Shown in pieces: positions 16,339-24,594 of a stretch of 50,051 bases of DNA. The translations under genes were made by a program, and so were the position numbers. Where the stretch lies: contig JANQPH010000016.1 of NCBI GenBank assembly GCA_028285405.1, positions 1-50,051 on the forward strand, in the 5' to 3' direction. This DNA is from Thermoleophilia bacterium. Lineage in GTDB: Bacteria > Actinomycetota > Thermoleophilia > Miltoncostaeales > Miltoncostaeaceae. Numbering within the stretch: the first letter of the stretch is position 1; each line of letters starts with the position of its first letter. Under the pieces are notes generated by a model. That model searched no databases and was not told the origin of the DNA. It saw only the letters and a list, made by a program, of their open reading frames with translations.

Positions 16339-18128
16339 CCACCACGCGACCACGGCTCGAGGACTCGGAGCTCACCCGCTTCTACATGCTCTTTCCCGAG
16401 CCCGGGCTCGCCCGCGACCTCTTCAACGTGATCGAGGGGCACCGGGTCGACCTGCGGATCCGGACCAACTACCCGGGCATCCGCCGCGACATGGACGCCA
16501 TCCGCGACGACAGCGCCGAGCGGCGCCCGTCGCTCGCGACCCTCGGCGACGCCCAGGCCGTCGTCGAGTGCCTGCTCCAGTCCTCGCTCGGCATCGACAC
16601 CGACATGACGGACCTGCCCTCCGGCGTCCGCGCGCTCGCGCAGAAGGCCGTCGCCAGCCTCGCGAGCGCCATCACCGCGGAGTCGACGGTCGAGGACTCG
16701 GCCCGCCTCACGGCGAGCATCTACCGGCTGATCGACGACGGCGTGCTCGACACGGACTGGATGTTCGACGACACCCAGACCGAGGCCGACCCGGAGCGGC
16801 CCGACATGAGCCCGCCGGACGCCCTCGACCAGGAGCTCGAGGGTGGGGTCGACGTCAACGAGTACGAGTCGCTGGAGCTGCCGCCCTTCATGACGCCGGT
16901 CATGGAGGAGCTGATGAAGCAGCAGCAGGAGACCGGCAACGAGCGCGAGGCCCCCGAAGCCGAGGGTCAGCCGGACAAGCCCGGTGAGTCCGGCGAGGAG
17001 GCGATGGAGGGCGAGGGCGACGACGCCATGTCGACGAGCGACATGGAGCGTGGCGGCGACCGGTCCGAGGACGACGTCGCGGCACAGTCGGGCGACAGCC
17101 AGGAGGAGGCCCCGCCGGGAGTCGCCGCCGACGCCCGGGCCGACGACAAGGAGGGCGGCTCCGACTCACCGCTCGCGACGACCGGAGCGGACGTCCCGCA
17201 GGTCGAGCAGGAGTCCGACGAGGAGCTCGGCGAGAAGACGTTCGCCTACGACGAGTGGGACTTCAAGATCGACGACTACCGGCCGAGCTGGTGCACCCTG
17301 CGCGAGCAGCGGCTGCTCCGCACCCAGGAGGGTTTCGTCGCGGCGACGTTCCACGAGTACGGCGGCATCGTGAGCCAGATCCGGCGCAACTTCCAGCTGA
17401 TGCGCCCGGAGCGTCTACGCAAGATGCGCTACCAGGTGGAGGGCGACGACCTCGACACGGATGGGCTCGTGGAGTACGTCGTCGACCGTCGCGCCCGCGT
17501 CGCCCCGACCGGCCGGGTCTACATCAAGCGGGACAAGACCGAGCGGGACGTCACGACGGCCTTCCTCGTCGACATGTCGAGCTCGACCGACCGCAAGATC
17601 GACGGTCGCAAGCGGATCATCGACATCGAGAAGGAGGGCCTGCTGCTGATGAGCGAGGCCCTCGAGGCGATCCGGGACGAGTACGCGATCTACGGCTTCT
17701 CGGGCTCGGGTCGCGAGGAGTGCGAGTTCTACGTCGTGAAGGAGATCGGCGAGCGCTACGACGACCGGATCAAGGCCCGGATCGGCGGCATCTACGCTCG
17801 GCAGAAGACGCGAATGGGTCCGGCGATCCGCCACGCCACCCGCCGGCTCGTCCAGGCGGACTCGGCGGTGAAGCTGATGATCCTCCTCACCGACGGCAAG
17901 CCCTACGACTCGGACACGTACCAGGACAACCAGTACGCCCAAGAGGACACGAAGATCGCGCTCCGCGAGGCGCGTCGCGAGAAGATCCACCTCTTCTGCG
18001 TCACGGTCGACCGAGAGGGCGGCGACTACCTACCGCACATGTACTCGGACGCCAACTACGTGATCATCGACGACATCCGCACGCTTCCGCAGCGGCTGCC
18101 GCAGCTCTACCGGCGCCTCACGACCTAG
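16335..18128 (+). CDS. CbbO/NorD C-terminal-half protein with VWA domain
   Basis: A 597-aa protein starting at ATGA with the preceding gene. The N-terminal part (FYMLFPEPGLARDLFNVIEG, RIRTNYPGIRRDMDAI) is the segment that follows the helical repeats in full-length CbbO/NorD. The middle (about 160-310) is a low-complexity acidic linker. The C-terminal von Willebrand factor A domain has the metal site D413-M-S415-S-S417 (FLVDMSSSTD) and ILLTDGKPYD. It should bind a metal-dependent ligand and act with the MoxR ATPase encoded at 14400. It ends 4 bases before the stop of the convergent aquaporin gene. Confidence 0.88.
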   Translation: MTTTRPRLEDSELTRFYMLFPEPGLARDLFNVIEGHRVDLRIRTNYPGIRRDMDAIRDDSAERRPSLATLGDAQAVVECLLQSSLGIDTDMTDLPSGVRALAQKAVASLASAITAESTVEDSARLTASIYRLIDDGVLDTDWMFDDTQTEADPERPDMSPPDALDQELEGGVDVNEYESLELPPFMTPVMEELMKQQQETGNEREAPEAEGQPDKPGESGEEAMEGEGDDAMSTSDMERGGDRSEDDVAAQSGDSQEEAPPGVAADARADDKEGGSDSPLATTGADVPQVEQESDEELGEKTFAYDEWDFKIDDYRPSWCTLREQRLLRTQEGFVAATFHEYGGIVSQIRRNFQLMRPERLRKMRYQVEGDDLDTDGLVEYVVDRRARVAPTGRVYIKRDKTERDVTTAFLVDMSSSTDRKIDGRKRIIDIEKEGLLLMSEALEAIRDEYAIYGFSGSGREECEFYVVKEIGERYDDRIKARIGGIYARQKTRMGPAIRHATRRLVQADSAVKLMILLTDGKPYDSDTYQDNQYAQEDTKIALREARREKIHLFCVTVDREGGDYLPHMYSDANYVIIDDIRTLPQRLPQLYRRLTT

Positions 18129-18132
18129 CCGG

Positions 18133-18858
18133 TCAGGGCCTCGAGGTGAACTCCTCGACGTCCGGAACGACCTCCTCGTCCGGACGCGGTCGGCCGCCCC
18201 GGATGAGTTCGTAGATCCCCACTCCGACCGCCGACCCCACCAGCGGTCCGAGGATGTAGATCCAGAGGTCGCCGAGGTCCGTCGCGACGACGGCCGGACC
18301 AAGCGAGCGAGCCGGGTTCATCGAGGCCCCCGTGACTTGCCCGAACACGAGCGCCTCGAGCGCCACCGTCGCCCCGACGGCGATCGCCGCGAGCGCACCG
18401 GCCGCGCGCGTGTCCGTCGCGACCGCGAGCACGACCACGACGAGGAACGCGGTCAGCCCGACCTCGATCCCCACCGCGCCCCAGGCGGTGACCCCGTTCG
18501 GGGCGGTCACGCCGAGCCCGGAGCCGCTGCCGAAGATCCAGAGGATCGCCGCGCTCCCCGCGAGCGCACCGGCGAGCTGAGCGACGACGTAGTGCGGGAC
18601 CTCGCGCCACGGGAAGTGGCGCCCGAGGGCGAACGCCAGCGTCACCGCCGGGTTGATGTGCGCGCCCGACAGATGGCCGATCGCGAAGATGACGGCCGCG
18701 ACGACGAGGCCGAACGCGACGGCCACTCCCGCCGGACCGACGGTGCCGGGGTGATCGAACGCGACGGCGACGGCACCGGTGCCGAACGCCACCAGGGCGA
18801 ACGTCCCGACGAGCTCGGCGCCGCAGCGCCGCCAGAGGTCAGGCCGCTGGATGCTCAG
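18133..18858 (-). CDS. MIP/aquaporin-family channel; probable CTG start
   Basis: A six-span channel with both NPA boxes (GAHINPAVTLAFALG and TGASMNPARSLGP). Spacing before the second NPA resembles NIP-like bacterial channels that can conduct arsenite or glycerol. The first ATG/GTG/TTG (GTG at 18792) would remove half of helix 1. The residues encoded just upstream, DLWRRCGAELVGTFALVAFG, are clearly the family N-terminus. The only plausible start in that extension is CTG at 18858, overlapping the upstream TGA as CTGA and giving 241 aa. It is co-transcribed with the metallophosphoesterase and divergent from arsM/arsR, so arsenite permeation is a reasonable inference. Confidence 0.85.
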   Translation of the reverse strand: MSIQRPDLWRRCGAELVGTFALVAFGTGAVAVAFDHPGTVGPAGVAVAFGLVVAAVIFAIGHLSGAHINPAVTLAFALGRHFPWREVPHYVVAQLAGALAGSAAILWIFGSGSGLGVTAPNGVTAWGAVGIEVGLTAFLVVVVLAVATDTRAAGALAAIAVGATVALEALVFGQVTGASMNPARSLGPAVVATDLGDLWIYILGPLVGSAVGVGIYELIRGGRPRPDEEVVPDVEEFTSRP

Positions 18859-19571
18859 GTCGCGGTGAGGAGCTTGTCGCCGTACTCGGCGGGGAGCCCC
18901 GCCGCCGCGACGTCCCGAGCGACCCGCTCGTTGTCATACGGGACGCGCTCGATCGACGCGACGACGCGGTCTTCCTCGAGCTCGAGCACGGCAAAGCTCG
19001 AGCGCGGGTCGCCGTCCTTGGGCTTTCCGACCGATCCACAGTTGACGAAGAGTACCCCCGCGATCTCGCGGATCCACGGCTTGTGCGTGTGCCCGAAGAC
19101 GAGGACGTCAGCGTCGGAGTCGCGCGCCAGCCGCTCGAACACCGAGTCGGGCGTGTCCTCGAACAGGTACTGGTTCACCTTTCTCGGTGAGCCGTGCACG
19201 AGCAGCACGCGCCGTGTGCCGACCTGGAAGCGCAGGTCGAAGGGCAGTCCCCGCATGTACTCCTTCGCCTCGCGCTCGGTGTTGGCGAGCGTCCACGCGA
19301 TCGACTGCTCACCCAGGGCCCGGTCGTGCTCGTCGCGATAGGCACAGCCGCAGTCGTCCAGGTCTCGCGCGATCGCGTAGTCGTAGTTGCCGTAGATCGT
19401 CGGGATGTCGCGCTCGGCGAGCAGGGCGCAGACCTCGTTGGGCGACGGTCCGTATCCCACGAGGTCGCCACCGCAGTAGATCTGGTCCGTCCCGATCGCG
19501 TCGATCGCGTCGAGTGACGTCTCGAGAGCGGGCAGGTTGCCATGGATGTCGGTGACGACTGCGACGCGCAT
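18855..19571 (-). CDS. Calcineurin-like metallophosphoesterase
   Basis: A 238-aa cytosolic enzyme with the full di-metal set: TDIHGNLPA near the start, GGDLVGYGPSP, IYGNYDYAI, LLVHGSPRK and VFGHTHKPW. The ATG at 19571 lies behind CGGAGG. Substrate unknown; phosphodiester or phosphomonoester cleavage is the family activity. It overlaps the channel gene by 4 bases and diverges from arsM across 176 bases. This suggests it belongs to the arsenic-response unit, although the sequence alone does not show a link to arsenic. Confidence 0.9.
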   Translation of the reverse strand: MRVAVVTDIHGNLPALETSLDAIDAIGTDQIYCGGDLVGYGPSPNEVCALLAERDIPTIYGNYDYAIARDLDDCGCAYRDEHDRALGEQSIAWTLANTEREAKEYMRGLPFDLRFQVGTRRVLLVHGSPRKVNQYLFEDTPDSVFERLARDSDADVLVFGHTHKPWIREIAGVLFVNCGSVGKPKDGDPRSSFAVLELEEDRVVASIERVPYDNERVARDVAAAGLPAEYGDKLLTAT

Positions 19572-19715
19572 GTGGGGCCTCCGGGACGCCTCGGCGTTCG
19601 ATGCTATTCCCCTTTCGTGAACCCCGTTGGGGCCCCTTCGCGGGTGTTACCCGGAAGCACATTTCCCCCGCCGCACCCGTCCCATGGACCCACGACGACC
19701 GATCCTCTATCGTTC

Positions 19716-19731
19716 ATCGTCGATCGACGAT
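19716..19731. promoter_or_regulatory. 16-bp perfect palindrome, candidate ArsR operator
   Basis: ATCGTCGATCGACGAT is self-complementary and lies in the arsM leader, ending 16 bases before the ATG and just before the AAGGAG ribosome site. A further ATCGTTC half-like copy lies at 19709-19715. ArsR/SmtB repressors bind 12-2-12-type inverted repeats near such starts, and an arsR gene follows arsM. Binding is inferred. Confidence 0.5.
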
Positions 19732-19747
19732 CACAAGGAGCCCGCTC

Positions 19748-20521
19748 ATGCTCGACCCGCGAACGACATCTCAGGAAGAGATCCGGGAGGCGGTCCGGAC
19801 GCAGTACGCAAAGGCGGCGACGAGCGCGGACTCGAGCTGTTGTGGCTCGAGCTGCTGCGGCCCGAGCGACCTGGTACTCGACGCGGAGGCCTTCGGGCGC
19901 GCGCTCTACGGCGAGGAGGCCAACGGTGCGGAGGGCGCCATCGAGGCATCGCTCGGATGCGGAGTCCCGACGGCGATCGCCGACCTCTCGGAGGGCGAGA
20001 CGGTGCTCGACCTCGGATCGGGTGGAGGCGCCGACGTGCTGATCAGCGCCCGCCGGGTCGCGCCGAGCGGCCGTGCCATCGGGCTCGACATGACCGACGA
20101 GATGCTGGACCTCGCGCGGCGCAACGCGGAGGCCGCCGGAGTCGCCAACGTCGACTTCGTCAAGGGCCAGATCGAGTCCGTCCCGCTCCCGGACGACTCG
20201 GTCGACGTGGTCATCTCGAACTGCGTGATCAACCTCTCGGCGGACAAGCGGCAGGTGCTCGCCGAGGCGGCGCGGGTGCTTCGGCCCGGCGGGAGGTTCG
20301 CGGTGTCCGACGTGATCGCCGACCCGGAGATGGACGAGGCGACCCGCGCCGACATCGCGGGCTGGACGGGCTGCATCGCCGGAGCCCTCACGGAGGACGA
20401 GTTCCGCGAGACGCTCGAGTCGGTCGGGTTCACGGACGTCGAGATCGTCGAGACCCACCGGGTTCACGAGCAGGCCGCCTCGGCCATCGTCCGGGCGCGC
20501 GCCCCGGTCGGCGATCGATGA
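19748..20521 (+). CDS. arsM: Arsenite S-adenosylmethionine methyltransferase (ArsM)
   Basis: A 257-aa enzyme that methylates trivalent arsenic. The ATG at 19748 follows AAGGAG. The N-terminus carries the ArsM-type double cysteine motif SSCCGSSCCG (Cys31, 32, 36, 37). The three cysteines that bind As(III) are present: Cys71 (SLGCGVP), Cys159 (ISNCVINL) and Cys209 (WTGCIAG). SAM-binding motif I is VLDLGSGGGAD. With arsR 13 bases downstream and the channel and phosphoesterase divergent, it forms an arsenic detoxification cluster. No arsB, acr3 or arsC is seen here. Confidence 0.95.
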   Translation: MLDPRTTSQEEIREAVRTQYAKAATSADSSCCGSSCCGPSDLVLDAEAFGRALYGEEANGAEGAIEASLGCGVPTAIADLSEGETVLDLGSGGGADVLISARRVAPSGRAIGLDMTDEMLDLARRNAEAAGVANVDFVKGQIESVPLPDDSVDVVISNCVINLSADKRQVLAEAARVLRPGGRFAVSDVIADPEMDEATRADIAGWTGCIAGALTEDEFRETLESVGFTDVEIVETHRVHEQAASAIVRARAPVGDR

Positions 20522-20534
20522 TCGGGGAAGCACC

Positions 20535-20843
20535 GTGAGCGATCGCCAGACGGTGGCGCCGACCGACACCGAGCTCGCCGAGTTGGCGAAGGCGATCGGC
20601 CATCCGGTGCGGGTGCAGATCGTGCGCCTGCTCGCCGCGCGCGACGCCTGCTACGTCGGGGAGCTCACCGGTGAGCTCCCCCTCGCCCAGTCGACGATCT
20701 CGGAGCACCTGCGCATCCTGCGCGAGGCGGGTGTCGTCACCGGCGGAACGCTCGACGGACGACCGTGCTACTGCCTCGCCGGCGACAAGCTCGATGGCCT
20801 GGCGGAGGCGATCAGCGGCCTGGGCGATCCGGGCTGCTGCTGA
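20535..20843 (+). CDS. arsR: ArsR/SmtB-family arsenic-responsive repressor
   Basis: A 102-aa winged-helix protein starting with GTG at 20535. The DNA-recognition helix is in LPLAQSTISEHLRILREAGV, and the wing is VTGGTLDGRPCYCLAG. Cysteines are Cys39, Cys78, Cys80 and a C-terminal pair, Cys101-Cys102 (DPGCC), at the very end. C-terminal cysteine pairs bind As(III) or methylarsenite in several ArsR subtypes, so sensing through this tail is likely. The classical ELCVCDL metal box in the recognition helix is absent. Follows arsM in the same operon. Confidence 0.92.
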   Translation: MSDRQTVAPTDTELAELAKAIGHPVRVQIVRLLAARDACYVGELTGELPLAQSTISEHLRILREAGVVTGGTLDGRPCYCLAGDKLDGLAEAISGLGDPGCC

Positions 20844-20849
20844 GGCCCC

Positions 20850-20867
20850 CGGCGCGCCGATGCGCCG
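20850..20867. terminator. Hairpin between convergent arsR and methyltransferase genes
   Basis: A 6-bp stem CGGCGC/GCGCCG around a 6-base loop in the 24-base gap between the arsR stop and the convergent gene's stop. It could serve both strands. No T-run. Confidence 0.35.
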
Positions 20868-21665
20868 CTAGGCCCGGCGCCCGGCGACGATGTAGCCGAC
20901 CATCTCGATCGCGAGGCTGCCGGCCCGCTCGAGCTGACCCAGACCGTCGAGCACGCTGGCTCCCGCCGCAGCTCCGGTCGGCGACTGCAGCAGCTCGTCG
21001 ATCGAGAGCAGCGCCTGCGCCTCGGCGAGGCTCGTGATGACGAAGCTGTCTCGGCGCGCCTCGACGTCGACGACGCCCCGCGACCGAAGCTCCGCCTCGA
21101 GGTCGCGGGCGACCGTCGGGCTCGCGAAGGATGAGGTCGCGAGCGCCGTGACGGCCATCTGCTGGGCCGAGTCGAGGCCCGCGACCGACAGCGCTCCCCA
21201 GTCCGGCTCGCTCATCACCAACCGGCCTCCGGGCGAGGTCACGCGGCACATCTCGTCGATGAGCGCGCCGGGCTCGTCGAGGTGCTGCAGGACCCGATCC
21301 GAGCGCACCGCGGCGAACGCGCCGTCGGGGAACGGAAGCGGCCCGTCCACAGCGCCCTCCACGAACTCGACCCGCCCGCTCGGCGGGCCCGGCCGGCGGC
21401 GGGCCTCGGCGAGGAAGTCCGGGTTGACGTCGACCCCGACCACGCGGACCCCGTCCCCGGCGCGCTCGGCGAGAGCCCGCACGTCGTCGCCGAGTCCGCA
21501 CCCGACGTCGAGGACCGAGCCCGGTGCGTCCGCCAGGGCCAGGTCGAACGTGACTCCCTTGTAGGCACGGACGGCGGGGTGACTCGAGACCCGGTCCAGG
21601 TACTCGGCGGCCCGGGCCGCGTCGCCGGAATCGCCACCGCCCCGAAACGACTCGTTGAGCGCCAC
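20868..21665 (-). CDS. Class I SAM-dependent methyltransferase
   Basis: A 265-aa Rossmann-fold methyltransferase starting with GTG at 21665. SAM motif I is VLDVGCGLGDDVRALAER, motif II is VVGVDVNPDFLAEAR, then VEFVEGAVDGPLPFPDGAFA and VTSPGGRLVMSEPDWG. The pattern is that of small-molecule methyltransferases of the UbiE/type-11 kind. It starts 6 bases after the stop of the GGDEF/HD-GYP gene, so the two are co-transcribed. Substrate not deducible. Confidence 0.85.
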   Translation of the reverse strand: MALNESFRGGGDSGDAARAAEYLDRVSSHPAVRAYKGVTFDLALADAPGSVLDVGCGLGDDVRALAERAGDGVRVVGVDVNPDFLAEARRRPGPPSGRVEFVEGAVDGPLPFPDGAFAAVRSDRVLQHLDEPGALIDEMCRVTSPGGRLVMSEPDWGALSVAGLDSAQQMAVTALATSSFASPTVARDLEAELRSRGVVDVEARRDSFVITSLAEAQALLSIDELLQSPTGAAAGASVLDGLGQLERAGSLAIEMVGYIVAGRRA

Positions 21666-21671
21666 GGCTCC

Positions 21672-24371
21672 CTAGCCCCCGGCCGTGTCCGCGCCGTCGG
21701 TGGCGCGAGGAATCGAGGGGGCCCCCAGGGTCGCCGCCGGGGCTCGCGACGGCACGCGGCCGGCGACCCACAGGCGCATGAACGCCGCGGACACCTCGGG
21801 GGAGAACTGAGTCCCGGTGACGCGCTCGACCTCGGCGACCGCCTCCTCCTCCGGCAACGCATGCTTGTACGTCCTGACGGTCAGCATCACGTCCCAGGCG
21901 TCGGCGAGCGCGAGGATGCGGGCGCCTTGCGCGATCCCGTTGCCGGCCAGCCCGTCCGGATAGCCGCCGCCGTCCCAGCGCTCGTGGTGGCCTCTGATCC
22001 AGGCGACCTGATCGGCCCCGAGCACCTCGTCGGCGATCTCCGCCCCCAGCGCCGAGTGCTGCTTGATCAGCTCGAACTCCTCTTCTGTCAGCGCGCCCTC
22101 CTTGAAGAGGACCGCATCCGGCACGCCGATCTTGCCGACGTCGTGGAGGAGGCCGGCCTCGTGCAGCATCGCCTGCTCGCGATCGGACCAGCCGAGCTCG
22201 CCGGCGATCTGGACCGCGATGTCCGCGACACGCAGCGAGTGCTCCTGCGTCGAGTGGTCCTTGGCGTCCACCGCGCGGGCCAGGGCGCGCAGCCCGGCCA
22301 GCGCCTGCTGGCGCTCGAGCCTGGCCGCTCGCTCCTGGGCGGAGAGCTCGGTCACGACGGCGGGCGAGTAGAGATAGCTCGCATCCCGGCCCTGTGCCTT
22401 GGCCCAATACAGCGCGCCGTCGGCGAGCTCGACGAGCTCCTCGGCGCTCGAGGCGCTCTCGAGGTCACACGCTCCGGCCGAGATCGTCAGCTGGATCCCG
22501 GTCGGCAGGTCCACCGGCAGCGCGGCCACCTCGCGCCGAACGCGCTCTGCGGCCTCGACGGCGGTGTCCCCATCGGTGTCGGTGAGAATCCATGCGAACT
22601 CCTCGCCCCCGATCCGCGCGGCGATGTCGGCCATCCGCGCCGAGCGACGGAGGCAGTTGGCCACCTCGATCAGCACCTGGTCGCCGACCTGGTGCCCGTT
22701 GGCGTCGTTGATCCGCTTGAAGTGGTCGAGGTCGAACAGCACGAGGGACAGCTGGCGGCCCTCGGAAGTCGCCAGATCGAACTCGCGGTGCAGGCCCTCC
22801 TGGAACGCACGGTGGTTCGCGAGCCCGGTGAGGGAGTCGGTGTCGGCCCGCTCGACGAGGCGAGCACGCGCCTCGGCGTTGTCGATCGCCATCCCGACCA
22901 GCTGCGCGAGGTTCCGCAGCCTGGACTCGGCGTCCGCCGGGAGCACGAGGTCGCGCCGGCGAGCGGCCACGACCGCGCCCCAGACGTTGCCGCGGACGTT
23001 GACCGGCGCCGCGATGGCTCGGCGCAGCCCCGAGGTGAGGGGCTCGCCGTCGTCGCGCTCGTCGCCTTCCATCGTCGCGAAGTCGTCGATCCGCGCGGTC
23101 TCCCCGCTCTGCACCACCCGTGCCAGCGCACCGTCGCGGCGCAGCGGCCGCCCGGCGCCGCCCCCGTTCGTGCCCAGGCCCGACGAGCCGACGATCGATG
23201 CCTCGCCAGCGTCGAAGCGACAGACCAGACCGACCTCGCAGTCGAGGAGACCGGCGACCTCGCTCGCCACGAGCGAGAACACCTCGCGCGGCTCGGCGTC
23301 GGCGGCGACCGCCGTCGCAACCCGGCGAAGCACGGCCTGCTCGGACTCTCGCCGACTGAGCGCGGACACCAGCCGGCGGTTGCTGGTGAACGTGATGGTC
23401 ATGCGCAGGACCACGGCGCCCAGCGCGAGCGCTGCGAGCACGACGACCGAGAAGTCGATCTCCTCGAGGTAGCCGAAGATCAGGAGCGCGATCGAGACGA
23501 GCCCTGCGCCGGCCGGCGCGAGCATCGCCCCCGCCGGCAGGTCCTCCGCGCGCCGGCCGGCGGGCAGCACCGCGGCGAGCGCGATGCCGAGCGCCGCCAG
23601 GGCCCACAGGGTGTGCGCGAGCGTCGGATCGGCGTGGCTCTGGCCGACGCGGTCGAGCTCGATCGCATTGGCCGTGGCGATCGCGGCGACGGCGGCGCCG
23701 ACGATGGCCCAGCGCACCTGCCCCTGCAGACCACCGAGCGCGATGAGGCCCACGGTCAGGCCGAGGACCCCCACCTGGCCCATGGCGTTCCCGGTCAGCA
23801 CCGCGGATCCGGAGTCGACGCCGCCCGTCAGCATCTGCAGGGCGACGCCCGCGGCGGCGGCGGCGGCGAGGGCGACAGACGCGACGTCCAGCCACACCGT
23901 CGAGCGCGGGCCGCCGACGGTCGCCCAGGCGAAGACCGCGAGCGCGGCGGTGAGCACGAGGAACGTCGCGAACCAGATCGCCTCGAGCGCCGGCGAGCCC
24001 AGCTCGCCCGCGGGAACGGGCGACACGAACACGCCGCCGATCTCGGCGAGGGTCCACAGCGAGAGCCCGGCGGTGATGAAGATCCGGCCCAGCCGGACAC
24101 CGCGCGCCTGCGGTCCGGTCGCGGCGATTCCGCTGATGACTGCCGCGCCGGCGATCGTCCCGACGAACAGCACCTGGGCGAGCCCGCGAGCCAGGCCCTC
24201 GGTCGCGCCACCGGCGAGCAGCGCCACCTGGAGCAGGATGAACCCGAGCAGGACGAGCGGTCCCCATTGCAGCGTTCGCGCGCGGTTCGGCGGTCGCACC
24301 ATCCCCGCCCAGCGGGACCTGGCATGGCCGGCGACGATTCTTCCTGTGGTCTCGCTCAGCTCCGTCGACAC
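21672..24371 (-). CDS. Membrane GAF-GGDEF-HD-GYP protein (c-di-GMP turnover)
   Basis: An 899-aa protein. Multiple hydrophobic spans (about 35-330) are followed by a GAF domain (about 345-500), a diguanylate cyclase domain with GGEEF at 588-592 and the inhibitory site RMAD at 579-582, and an HD-GYP phosphodiesterase with His743-Asp744 (LLHDVGKIGVPD) and HHERWDGGGYPDG (GYP at 803-805). Both catalytic motifs look intact, so it could both make and break cyclic di-GMP, the balance being set by the membrane/GAF sensor. The start is GTG at 24371. Upstream gene of a two-gene unit with the methyltransferase. Confidence 0.93.
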   Translation of the reverse strand: MSTELSETTGRIVAGHARSRWAGMVRPPNRARTLQWGPLVLLGFILLQVALLAGGATEGLARGLAQVLFVGTIAGAAVISGIAATGPQARGVRLGRIFITAGLSLWTLAEIGGVFVSPVPAGELGSPALEAIWFATFLVLTAALAVFAWATVGGPRSTVWLDVASVALAAAAAAGVALQMLTGGVDSGSAVLTGNAMGQVGVLGLTVGLIALGGLQGQVRWAIVGAAVAAIATANAIELDRVGQSHADPTLAHTLWALAALGIALAAVLPAGRRAEDLPAGAMLAPAGAGLVSIALLIFGYLEEIDFSVVVLAALALGAVVLRMTITFTSNRRLVSALSRRESEQAVLRRVATAVAADAEPREVFSLVASEVAGLLDCEVGLVCRFDAGEASIVGSSGLGTNGGGAGRPLRRDGALARVVQSGETARIDDFATMEGDERDDGEPLTSGLRRAIAAPVNVRGNVWGAVVAARRRDLVLPADAESRLRNLAQLVGMAIDNAEARARLVERADTDSLTGLANHRAFQEGLHREFDLATSEGRQLSLVLFDLDHFKRINDANGHQVGDQVLIEVANCLRRSARMADIAARIGGEEFAWILTDTDGDTAVEAAERVRREVAALPVDLPTGIQLTISAGACDLESASSAEELVELADGALYWAKAQGRDASYLYSPAVVTELSAQERAARLERQQALAGLRALARAVDAKDHSTQEHSLRVADIAVQIAGELGWSDREQAMLHEAGLLHDVGKIGVPDAVLFKEGALTEEEFELIKQHSALGAEIADEVLGADQVAWIRGHHERWDGGGYPDGLAGNGIAQGARILALADAWDVMLTVRTYKHALPEEEAVAEVERVTGTQFSPEVSAAFMRLWVAGRVPSRAPAATLGAPSIPRATDGADTAGG

Positions 24372-24594
24372 CTGCTCGACCTCGTGAGTGCTGACCGTCG
24401 CGCCGCGGGTTCGGCGCTACGCGAGTTCGGGCGTCGGGATACCACGCCCCCTCGCCTACTGTGTCGGCCGATTGGCATAGGGAACTGTAATAAGTTGGTC
24501 CGCGATTCCGGCTTTCCTTCGTCCGGGGGTTCGAAAAAACTCCGACGCAGGATCTGGCAGGGGGTTTCCCGACCATGGCGAACCAACCCTCTGC

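Noticed and set aside
15253-18128. Treating the split CbbO-like genes as a pseudogene
   Set aside because: Both halves are full-length, keep coding character to the junction, and meet at an ATGA like other coupled pairs in this window; the possibility of a sequence error is noted in the finding.
18133-18792. GTG at 18792 as the aquaporin start
   Set aside because: It would delete the conserved CGAELVGTFAL half of helix 1, which is encoded in frame immediately upstream.
24528-24545. GGGGGTTCGAAAAAAC resembling a tRNA T-arm
   Set aside because: No acceptor, D or anticodon arm can be drawn around it; it only forms a 6-bp imperfect hairpin.
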